A DNA stretch of 64,000 nt from Mitsuaria sp. 7 (GTDB lineage: Bacteria; Pseudomonadota; Gammaproteobacteria; Burkholderiales; Burkholderiaceae_C): positions 680,163 to 744,162 of the forward strand of contig NZ_CP011514.1 in NCBI RefSeq assembly GCF_001653795.1. Reading direction: 5' to 3'. Every line of letters begins with the position of its first letter. Position 1 is the first letter of the stretch. Positions 38,226 to 45,365 of the stretch are shown piece after piece. The position numbers and the translations under genes are program-made. The notes under the pieces were generated by a model. The model was not told where the DNA came from and made no database searches. It worked only from the letters and a program-made list of their open reading frames with translations.

Positions 38226-39179
38226 ATGTCGATGACGATGCCCCCTGCGACCGAAGCACGTGCCGTTTCCTCCTCCTCTTCTTCGCACAAGGGTCGATGG
38301 CCGGCGTGGACGCGCGAACCGCTGCTGCATTTCCTGCTGCTCGGCGGCGTGCTGTTCGGCGTGGACCATGTGATGGTGAGCCGCGCGGACGATCCGATGC
38401 GCATCGTCGTCGGCCCCGAGGTCGACGCCGAAGCGACGCAGGTCTTCACCGCCTCGCGCGGCCGTGCGCCCGATGCCAAGGAACTCGCCGCGCTGCGCCA
38501 GGTCTGGCTCGACAACGAGGTGCTGTATCGCGAAGGCCTCGCGTTGCAGCTGGACAAGGGCGATACGGCGATCCGTGAACGCGTGATCTTCAAGTCGCTC
38601 AGCATGATCGACGCCGGCGTGAAGCTGCCGCCGGCCGACGACGCGCACCTGCGGGGCTGGTTCGAATCGCACCGCGAGAAGTACGACGATCCCGCGCGTT
38701 TCGACTTCGAGGAAGCGGTGCTGTCCGGCGAGGCCGACGAAGCGACGCTGCGCGCCTTCGTCACGAAGCTCAACGGCGGCGTGAACGGGGGCGCCTCCGC
38801 CGACACCGGGGCGGGTCTGCGCGTCTTCAAGGGCCGGCCGCATGCCAACCTCGTGCAGAGCTACGGCGCGGACTTCGCGAAGGCGATCGAGTCATCGACC
38901 GTCGGCGAATGGCGGGTGTTTCGGACGGTGGAGGGCGGCAACCCTGCGTGGCGCGCGATGCGGCTGGTCGCGACGGCACCGGCGCGGCCCGGCGACTTCA
39001 ACCGCCTGCGCGGCGTCGTTCTGCAGGACTGGACCGACGCGACGCTGTCCGAGCAGCGCAGCGCCGCGGTGCTCGCGCTGAGCCGCAAGTACACGATCCG
39101 CCGGGAGAGCGCTGCGACGACCACGTCGAACGCGTCGACCACCGCGCCGGCCGTCGCCGTCGGAGGCGAATCGAAATGA
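38226..39179 (+). CDS. Membrane-anchored peptidyl-prolyl isomerase-like protein
   Basis: A 317-residue protein with a single N-terminal membrane anchor (about 36-50, LLHFLLLGGVLFGVD) and a periplasmic part. The pattern LAALRQVWLDNEVLYREGLALQLDKGDTAIRERVIFK is that of the SurA/PpiC-like chaperone region found in parvulin-type isomerases. A complete parvulin domain is not obvious, so it may be a chaperone-like relative. The stop overlaps the start of the HupE gene (ATGA at 39176-39179). Proteins of this kind commonly precede hupE-like genes. Confidence 0.75.
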   Translation: MSMTMPPATEARAVSSSSSSHKGRWPAWTREPLLHFLLLGGVLFGVDHVMVSRADDPMRIVVGPEVDAEATQVFTASRGRAPDAKELAALRQVWLDNEVLYREGLALQLDKGDTAIRERVIFKSLSMIDAGVKLPPADDAHLRGWFESHREKYDDPARFDFEEAVLSGEADEATLRAFVTKLNGGVNGGASADTGAGLRVFKGRPHANLVQSYGADFAKAIESSTVGEWRVFRTVEGGNPAWRAMRLVATAPARPGDFNRLRGVVLQDWTDATLSEQRSAAVLALSRKYTIRRESAATTTSNASTTAPAVAVGGESK

Positions 39180-40171
39180 GCCGTTGGATGCGAGGACTCT
39201 TCAGCCTGCTGACGGGCGCAGCCGCGCTGGTGAGCGGCAGCGCGCAGGCGCACGAGATGAGCATGGCCGAGATGCAGGTGCGCGAGACCGCGCCAGGTGA
39301 ATTCATCTGGCAGTGGACGGCGAGCGAGAAACGCGCCGCCGACGAGGTGCTGGCGCCCGCATGGCCCGAAGGTTGCACGGCGGAAGGCCTGAACCTGCAC
39401 TGCGGCAGGACCGGCCTGACGGGCACGCTGACGATGGACGGCGTCGGCCGCCAATACTCGGCGGCGCTGGTGAAGGTGTTCTGGATCGACGGCCAGACCA
39501 GCGTCTACACGCTGACGGCGGGACAGCCGTCGGTGCAGCTGTTCGGCTCGGCGCAGGACAGGCGCGGCATGGGCGAGATCGCCCGCGCGTACACGCTGCT
39601 GGGCGTCGAGCACATCCTGGCGGGGATCGACCATCTGATGTTCGTGATCGGGCTGCTGTTCCTGGTGGGCTTCCGGCGCCAGCTGCTGTGGACGATCACC
39701 GCGTTCACGGCGGCGCACAGCCTGACCCTGGGCATGAGCGCGCTGGGCTGGCTGCAACTGCGGCCGCCGCCGGTGGAGGCCACGATCGCGCTGTCCATCG
39801 TGCTCGTCGCGTGCGAGGCGCTGAAACCCGCACGACGTCGCGACGGCAGTGCAGGGAGCGCAGGCGGCGACACGCTGGCGCGCCGCTGGCCGGCGCTCGT
39901 GGCATTCCTGTTCGGACTGGTGCACGGGCTGGGCTTCGCCGGCGCGCTGCGTGAGATCGGTCTGCCGGAGAACCACCTGCTGGTCGCGCTGCTGACCTTC
40001 AACGTCGGTGTCGAGATCGGCCAGCTGATGACCGTCGGCGCGTGCTGGGCGCTGTGGCGCGTGTCTCACCGCTGGTCGTGGACCGCGCGGCTGCGCACGG
40101 CGCTGCTGTACCTGATCGGCTCGGCGGCGGCCTACTGGTCGTGGCTGCGCATCGCGGCGATCGTCGGGTGA
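39176..40171 (+). CDS. HupE/UreJ-family membrane protein
   Basis: A 331-residue protein with a signal peptide (about 1-24, ending GSAQAHE), a periplasmic region of about 125 residues and six or seven helices. The family signature is the His-rich GVEHILAGIDHLMFVIGLLFL, followed by TAFTAAHSLTLG and FGLVHGLGFAGAL. HupE/UreJ proteins are linked to nickel or cobalt transport, but the long variants with a periplasmic domain lie outside urease or hydrogenase operons, as here. Translation is coupled to the upstream PPIase-like gene. Confidence 0.9.
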   Translation: MSRWMRGLFSLLTGAAALVSGSAQAHEMSMAEMQVRETAPGEFIWQWTASEKRAADEVLAPAWPEGCTAEGLNLHCGRTGLTGTLTMDGVGRQYSAALVKVFWIDGQTSVYTLTAGQPSVQLFGSAQDRRGMGEIARAYTLLGVEHILAGIDHLMFVIGLLFLVGFRRQLLWTITAFTAAHSLTLGMSALGWLQLRPPPVEATIALSIVLVACEALKPARRRDGSAGSAGGDTLARRWPALVAFLFGLVHGLGFAGALREIGLPENHLLVALLTFNVGVEIGQLMTVGACWALWRVSHRWSWTARLRTALLYLIGSAAAYWSWLRIAAIVG

Positions 40172-40182
40172 GGGGCGCGTCG

Positions 40183-40812
40183 ATGAGTTCCTCTGAAACC
40201 TTCAGCCTGTTCCCCACGCCCGTGATGCGTGTCGCGGGCGCCTTGCCGCCGGCGCTGGTGGCGGCGCTCGTGGCCCACTTCAGCGCGGAGGCGGTGCGCG
40301 ACAACAACAGCTCGAAGAAGCTGGTGCACACGCGGATGCTGCAGCCGGGCGACAACCCCTTGCTGGTCGACGTCGCGGCGCTGCTGGCCGGGCCGATGTC
40401 GGAGTTCGGCGCGCTGCTCTTCGGCGAGCGCATGGCCTGGGGCGTCAAGGAACTCTGGGTCAACGTGATGGCGCACGGCGGCCATCAGGCGATGCACAAC
40501 CACGCCAACAGCTTCGCCTCGGGCATCGTCTACTTGACGGGGACGGACGACTCGTCGCGCACCGTGTTCATGAAGTCGCCGGGCGGCACGGACTTCAGCT
40601 TCAAGAACGACCACCCCGGCATGGTCGCGGGGCCTTTCAACGCGGAGAAGTGGATCAGTCCCTCGCCGTCGCCCGGCGACCTGGTGCTGTTCCCGAGCTA
40701 CCTGATGCACGCCGTGCCGCCGAACGACGGGCAGACGCGCATCAGCCTCGCGTTCAACGCGATCCCGGCGCGGCTGAACTCGTGGGGATACACGGTCGGG
40801 TTCAGCGGATGA
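40183..40812 (+). CDS. Putative 2OG-Fe(II) oxygenase (TIGR02466-like)
   Basis: A 209-residue cytoplasmic protein resembling the TIGR02466 family of putative 2-oxoglutarate/Fe(II) dioxygenases. It opens SLFPTPVMR, has the metal-site segment MHNHANSFASGIVYLTG (104-120, His105/His107) and a C-terminal FPSYLMHAVPPNDGQTRISLAFN with His176 and Arg186, the distal ligand and 2OG-binding residue. It starts 11 bp after the HupE gene and its stop overlaps the next start (ATGA at 40809-40812). The substrate is unknown; it may modify a protein or small molecule handled by this operon. Confidence 0.78.
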   Translation: MSSSETFSLFPTPVMRVAGALPPALVAALVAHFSAEAVRDNNSSKKLVHTRMLQPGDNPLLVDVAALLAGPMSEFGALLFGERMAWGVKELWVNVMAHGGHQAMHNHANSFASGIVYLTGTDDSSRTVFMKSPGGTDFSFKNDHPGMVAGPFNAEKWISPSPSPGDLVLFPSYLMHAVPPNDGQTRISLAFNAIPARLNSWGYTVGFSG

Positions 40813-43595
40813 CGACACGCGCGCGCAGCGTCGCGCTGGCGCTGATGGGCCTGTCGGGCTTCGCGGGGCTCGGCTACCAGATGGTCTGGACGCAGCAATG
40901 CGCGCTGTGGCTCGGATTCGAGGCCGCGGCCGTGCTGGCCGTGATCACGGCGTTCTTCGGCGGGCTCGCGCTGGGCGCGATCGCCTTCGGCGGTCGGATC
41001 GAGCGATCGAGCTCTCCCTTGCATTGGTACATTGCCTGCGAGGCCGTGATCGGCTTTTGGGGACTGGCGCTGATCGTGCTGATGCAAACGGTCGGCGATG
41101 CGGTCGAGCACTGGATCGGCGCGGAGCCGACGGCGTGGTGGCAATGGACGGTGACCTTCGCCGCGAGCTTCCTGCTGCTGCTGCCGGCGACCGCCGCGAT
41201 GGGCGCCACGCTGCCGGCGATCGAACGGATCCTAGGTGCCGAAACGGATCTCCAAACGGATCCCCAAACGGATTCCAAAAGGGATTCCGAAACGAGCGCG
41301 GCGCGTCAGGGGAAACGTTCCATCGCCGGGCTCTACGCCGCCAACACGCTCGGCGCCGTCCTCGGCGTGCTGCTCGCGACGTTCTGGCTGGTGCCCTCGC
41401 TCGGACTCGCCGCGACCGCCGGCGTCTGCGTGGCGATGAACGCCCTTTGCGCGATCGGCGCGTGGAAGTGGCTTCACTCCGCGCGGTCGAGCGCGGCCCT
41501 GCACGATGCATGGAGGCTCCCGTCCGGGACCTCCACGCACCGTTCCGGTCCCGCCAGCGCTCGCTGGACGCGGGCCTTGGCCTTGACCTTGCTCGCTGTC
41601 AGCGGCCTGCTGGGCATCGGGTACGAGGTCGTCGTCGTGCGCGTGCTCAGCCAGCTCAACGAGGACACGGTCTATACCTTCGCTCTGCTGCTGGCGGTGT
41701 ACCTCGTCGGCACGTCCATCGGCGCGGCAGGCTACCAACGTTGGTTGCGACGATGGGATGAGTTTCGCCTCGCATCCTTGCTGCCCGCGGTCCTCGGCGC
41801 CGCCTGCCTGCTCGGCCTCGCTGCGTTGTGGACGGCGCCTGCACTGAAGGCCGGCGCCATCGATGCCCTCGGCCCAGGCTTCGCCCCGGCGCTTGGCGCC
41901 GAGGCGCTGCTCGCGGTGACCGCCTTCGGCCTGCCGACGCTGGCGATGGGCGCGTGGTTCAGTCATCTGAGCGCTCAGGCGATGGGGCAGGGCGTGGCCT
42001 TCGGCCGCGCGCTCGCGGTGAACACGCTCGGTGCGGCGATGGCCGCGCCGCTGTTCGGTGTCGTCATCGCGCCGTGGTGCGGTCCGAAAGTCGCCTTGCT
42101 GCTGATCGCCGGCGGGTACCTGGTGGCAGCCATGGTCGGATCGACACGAGGGCTGTCATCGACAACCGCGCCGAGGACGACGATGACGACGAGGCCGACG
42201 GGAGCCATGGCCACAATCCCGTTCGCGCGTCAGGGCGCGATGTGGACCGGGATCGGAGTCGGCCTGGGCGGTCTCGTCTTGATGGCGGTCTTCGGTGCGC
42301 CGCTCGCGTTCGTCGACCTGCCCGCCGACGCCCGCCTCGTCAGCTACGCCGAGGGCAGCATGGCCGCGGTCAGCGTCGTCGAGGATGGTGCGGGCGTCTC
42401 GCGCCTGCGCATCAACAACCGCCAGCAGGAGGGCAGCAGCGCGAGCCTGTTCGTCGATGGGCGTCAGGCCTTGCTGCCGGTGCTGATGCACCCGGCGCCG
42501 CGTCGCGCGTTGTTCCTGGGACTGGGCACCGGCGCGACCTCCGGCGTCGCGGCGCAGGATCCGACGCTGCAGGTCGATGCTGTCGAGCTGCTGCCCGAGG
42601 TGATCGAGGCGTCGCCGCATTTCACGCGAGCGCTGGGGTTGGACGCTGCGATGCCGCGCCTCGTCGCGGGGGACGCGCGGCGCTTCGTGCGCGCGTCGGA
42701 GGGGCGCTACGACGTGATCGTCTCGGACAACTTCCATCCCGCCCGCAGCGGTTCAGGCGCGCTCTACACGCGCGAGCATTTCACTGCCGTGCGCGAGCGT
42801 CTGGCATCGGGCGGTCTGTTCTGCCAATGGCTGCCGCTGCACCAGCTCGACCTGGACAGCCTGCGCAGCGTCACGCGCGCCTTCCTGGCCGTGTACCCCG
42901 ATGCGATCGCGGTGCTGGCAGCCAACAGCCTGGAGACGCCGGTGATCGGGCTCGTGGGCCGTCGTGATGCAAATACGTCGAATGCGTCCGCGTCATCGGC
43001 ATCGACGTTGGCGCCCTGGCGCGCGCGATTCGAAGGGGCGCCCGCGCGGCGCGATGGTCGGACCCTGGCTGACTTCGGACTCGACGACGAATTCGCGCTG
43101 CTCGGCGGCGTCGTCGCAGGACCCCGATCGCTCGCTGCCTTCGCGGGCCAGGTGCCGATGAATACGGACGATCGTCCGATCGTCGCGTACCTTGCACCGC
43201 GCCTGGTGTACGCGCCGACATCGACGCCGAAGGCGCGGCTCTTCGAGTTCCTGCATGAGGTGAGCGCGTCGCCGTCGGACATCGGCGTGCAGTCTCCGGA
43301 CGAAGCGCGTCGCCTCGCCGCGTACTGGCAGGCGCGCGATCGATTCCTCGAGGCCGGGCGTTCAGCGCATCCTGTCGGCGATCCTGCGGCGATGCTCGCG
43401 CAGGTGGGCGGGCTGCTGCTCGACGCGGTGCGCCTGAGTCCGGATTTCCGACCCGCCTACGACCCGTTGCTGCGGATGGCCGTCGCACTGGCGCCGCACG
43501 ATGCGGCGACGGCCAAGCGCGTTCTTACCGCGCTGCGAGACGTGCAACCCGCGCGCCCCGAGGCGGCACAAGCACTGCGAGCCGTGGGGCAGTGA
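40809..43595 (+). CDS. Fused MFS-like/spermidine synthase-like membrane protein
   Basis: A 928-residue fusion. The N-terminal half (about 1-500) has twelve or more helices, starting LALMGLSGFAGLGYQMVWTQ, a segment typical of fused MFS/spermidine synthases. The C-terminal part is a spermidine-synthase-like Rossmann domain: ALFLGLGTGATSG, VDAVELLPEV, GDARRFVRASEGRYDVIVSD and LASGGLFCQWLPLHQ, ending with a helical tail. A run of 12-bp imperfect repeats (41238-41297) sits in a loop. It is the last gene of a coupled four-gene operon. Whether it makes polyamines or modifies another substrate at the membrane is not known. Confidence 0.82.
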   Translation: MTTRARSVALALMGLSGFAGLGYQMVWTQQCALWLGFEAAAVLAVITAFFGGLALGAIAFGGRIERSSSPLHWYIACEAVIGFWGLALIVLMQTVGDAVEHWIGAEPTAWWQWTVTFAASFLLLLPATAAMGATLPAIERILGAETDLQTDPQTDSKRDSETSAARQGKRSIAGLYAANTLGAVLGVLLATFWLVPSLGLAATAGVCVAMNALCAIGAWKWLHSARSSAALHDAWRLPSGTSTHRSGPASARWTRALALTLLAVSGLLGIGYEVVVVRVLSQLNEDTVYTFALLLAVYLVGTSIGAAGYQRWLRRWDEFRLASLLPAVLGAACLLGLAALWTAPALKAGAIDALGPGFAPALGAEALLAVTAFGLPTLAMGAWFSHLSAQAMGQGVAFGRALAVNTLGAAMAAPLFGVVIAPWCGPKVALLLIAGGYLVAAMVGSTRGLSSTTAPRTTMTTRPTGAMATIPFARQGAMWTGIGVGLGGLVLMAVFGAPLAFVDLPADARLVSYAEGSMAAVSVVEDGAGVSRLRINNRQQEGSSASLFVDGRQALLPVLMHPAPRRALFLGLGTGATSGVAAQDPTLQVDAVELLPEVIEASPHFTRALGLDAAMPRLVAGDARRFVRASEGRYDVIVSDNFHPARSGSGALYTREHFTAVRERLASGGLFCQWLPLHQLDLDSLRSVTRAFLAVYPDAIAVLAANSLETPVIGLVGRRDANTSNASASSASTLAPWRARFEGAPARRDGRTLADFGLDDEFALLGGVVAGPRSLAAFAGQVPMNTDDRPIVAYLAPRLVYAPTSTPKARLFEFLHEVSASPSDIGVQSPDEARRLAAYWQARDRFLEAGRSAHPVGDPAAMLAQVGGLLLDAVRLSPDFRPAYDPLLRMAVALAPHDAATAKRVLTALRDVQPARPEAAQALRAVGQ
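41238..41297 (+). repeat. 12-bp tandem repeats in the MFS/spermidine synthase gene
   Basis: Five imperfect units of the type AAACGGATCCCC / AAACGGATTCCA encode an ETDLQTDPQTDSKRD stretch in a hydrophilic loop between membrane helices. The unit length keeps the frame, so copy-number changes would only alter loop length. Confidence 0.75.
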
Positions 43596-43634
43596 CCCTC
43601 GCAGTGATCCTCGCAATGGCCCTCATGAGTATGT

Positions 43635-43733
43635 GCAGGGGGACTCACCTACTCGAAGTGATTTCCCCCATCGATTCGCCCTTCGAGGGGAATCGACAAA
43701 CGCGCTTCTGATTCGACACTGCATGCCTTCCCG
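43635..43733 (+). promoter_or_regulatory. Conserved 99-nt leader element, copy B
   Basis: This is the best-folded copy. Hairpin 1: GGGGGA pairs with TCCCCC, with inner TCAC/GTGA. Hairpin 2: TCGATTC pairs with GAATCGA, then a single unpaired G, then CCCT/AGGG closing a TCG loop (43671-43696). The invariant CGACACTGCATGC block follows at 43714-43726. It matches copy A at 75 and copy C at 74 of 99 positions without gaps. It ends 30 bp before the start codon of the first gene. Confidence 0.8.
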
Positions 43734-43763
43734 GGTCGAGGACTCGGATGCAGGAGTGGCTTG

Positions 43764-44834
43764 ATGACGATGAATGTGCAGTGGGAACGGGCGAGCAATC
43801 TGGTGATGCGCCTGCCTCCGGTGGGGCCGCGGCCCGTGGCGGAGTTCGATGAGGTCGTGGCGCTGTTGGCGGAGCCGACTGCGTTGTTCGGCCCGACGTC
43901 AGACATGTGCGACGGCACCTGCGCCGGTCGATCGGCGAGCAGGAACTGGTCTCGGATTGCGGAGGATCTCCGCGTGTTGCTGAATCGATACCACCTCCGT
44001 CATTCGCATGCGATCCAGATGTTGCAGGTGGCGGCGCAGGTGCTTGCCGAGCATTCTTTGAAGCTCTGCAATTGTCCTCCGCGAGTGACGATGTCGCCAC
44101 TTGGACTCGCTGCGCCGTCGATGCGTTATGAGTTGCAGATCGATGCGCCCGAACCTGTCGCGCGCGACGTCACGGAGGCGTATCTGGCGCGCTTGACCGC
44201 GATGGATCTCCAGATCGAAGGGGTGCGGATCTCGTTCAACGGAAACGGGGAGGGCGGTCAGCGAGACATGGCCGTGCTGGAACGTGCGAATCGGGTGGTG
44301 GCGAGTCTTCCGCCATTGGCGCCGAGGCCTCAAGTCAACTGTGCCGATCTGGCCGCGGTCCTTCTGGAGCCCCGCTCATTGTTCGGAGAGCCAAACGCGT
44401 CCAAGCGTATCGCCACCGACGAAGGGGCCTTGCTCGACGCAGAAACGCTGGCCGAAGTGCTGAATCAGATCACGTGCGCCCACAACCTGGCGTGCTCGAC
44501 GATCATGGAGGTCCTGCAGATGGCGGCCGCCTTGGCGCAAGAGCGGTCGATGCGCATCTGCGACGGCCAGAGTTTCAAGATCCAGATCTCGGATGTCGAG
44601 GATGAGGAACTCAGGCTGCGGTACATCCTGCGCCTCGACGCGACCAGTGACGTCGCCTATGAACTAGATGATGAATTGCTCTGGCAGCTGTGCGAGCTCG
44701 ACACTAGCCACAGCGGCTTCGACTTTTCCTTTTCTGGTGAGTGGACGCGGAAGGATCGCCAATGTTCGCGCGATGTCCCGGACCACCAGGAGCCGATCGA
44801 GGAGGGCGCACGAGATGCCAGTGTCCTGCCGTGA
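43764..44834 (+). CDS. Unknown cassette protein 1, copy B, internally duplicated
   Basis: A 356-residue member of the same unknown family, made of two tandem units about 165 residues apart: ERASNLVMRLPPVGPRP at residue 8 and ERANRVVASLPPLAPRP at 173. Each has an ALL-EP-xLFG segment, a helix with IQMLQVAAQVL or IMEVLQMAAAL, and a Cys-bearing turn (LCNCPP in unit 1, MRICDG in unit 2). Unit 1 closely resembles the single unit of copy C; unit 2 has diverged. The ATG at 43764 has GGAG at 43753-43756 and parallels the copy C start. It overlaps the HEPN gene by 20 bp. No known domain was recognised. Confidence 0.75.
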   Translation: MTMNVQWERASNLVMRLPPVGPRPVAEFDEVVALLAEPTALFGPTSDMCDGTCAGRSASRNWSRIAEDLRVLLNRYHLRHSHAIQMLQVAAQVLAEHSLKLCNCPPRVTMSPLGLAAPSMRYELQIDAPEPVARDVTEAYLARLTAMDLQIEGVRISFNGNGEGGQRDMAVLERANRVVASLPPLAPRPQVNCADLAAVLLEPRSLFGEPNASKRIATDEGALLDAETLAEVLNQITCAHNLACSTIMEVLQMAAALAQERSMRICDGQSFKIQISDVEDEELRLRYILRLDATSDVAYELDDELLWQLCELDTSHSGFDFSFSGEWTRKDRQCSRDVPDHQEPIEEGARDASVLP

Positions 44835-45216
44835 TCTCTTGAGGCAGGCCAAGGAGCAGGAGGCGTCTCCCGAGGCTCATCACCGCCTGCTTGCCGGCCG
44901 CGCCTACTACGCCTGCTATCACCGGTGCCAAGACTGGGAGAAGACATTGCCGCACTTGGGCAGCGTCCGGCCGGAAACGAAGGGGGTGCATCAGGAGCTC
45001 ATCGACCGTCTGCGGCGACCTCACAAGAGTTGTTCCCCGGACCAGGTGAAGCGGTCGAAATGGTTGGGAGCACGGCTCATCGAATTGCGCAACTTGCGCG
45101 CACGCGCGGATTACCAGCTAGAGGATGAACTCACAGAGGACGAAGCGGAATTGCAGGTGGAAATGGCGGAAGCGGTCTTCAATCGATGCGACTGGGACCG
45201 CAGTCAGCCGCGCTGA
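44815..45216 (+). CDS. HEPN-domain protein, copy B
   Basis: A 133-residue HEPN-family protein. LLAGRAYYACYHRC (25-38), KGVHQELIDRL (56-66) and LRARADYQLEDELTEDEAEL (94 onward) are the conserved blocks shared with copies A and C and with COG1895-type HEPN proteins. Arg29 and His36 give R-x6-H. A GGAGGG ribosome-binding site at 44801-44806 precedes the ATG at 44815, which lies inside the end of the partner gene in another frame, implying coupled translation. The haem-type receptor gene follows after 149 bp. Confidence 0.78.
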   Translation: MPVSCRDLLRQAKEQEASPEAHHRLLAGRAYYACYHRCQDWEKTLPHLGSVRPETKGVHQELIDRLRRPHKSCSPDQVKRSKWLGARLIELRNLRARADYQLEDELTEDEAELQVEMAEAVFNRCDWDRSQPR

Positions 45217-45304
45217 GTGCGGAGGACCTTGCAGTTGCGTGGCGCGTCGGCAAGGCCTGACCCCAACCACTGTTCGCACAAGCCCCTTTCCCCTTCACGG
45301 CTCG

Positions 45305-45353
45305 TTCACAAGACGGAAGTTCTGCTGCTACACTTTGTTGAGAATAATTCTCA
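45305..45353 (+). promoter_or_regulatory. Promoter with Fur-box palindrome before the receptor gene
   Basis: TGAGAATAATTCTCA (45339-45353) is a perfect 7-1-7 palindrome of the Fur-box type and is strikingly AT-rich for this genome. Upstream, TTCACA (45305) and TACACT (45329) with 18-bp spacing form a plausible sigma-70 promoter. The palindrome would then cover the transcription start, fitting iron-dependent repression. Confidence 0.7.
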
Positions 45354-45365
45354 TCCGTTCTGTAA

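Noticed and set aside
34944..38843. An open frame of about 1300 codons on the minus strand covering the PEP-CTERM gene and running antisense to the PHP and PPIase-like genes
   Set aside because: Only the last 222 codons look like protein (signal peptide, PEP-CTERM end). The rest is Arg/His/Val-rich antisense sequence, which is expected in very GC-rich DNA where stop codons are rare.
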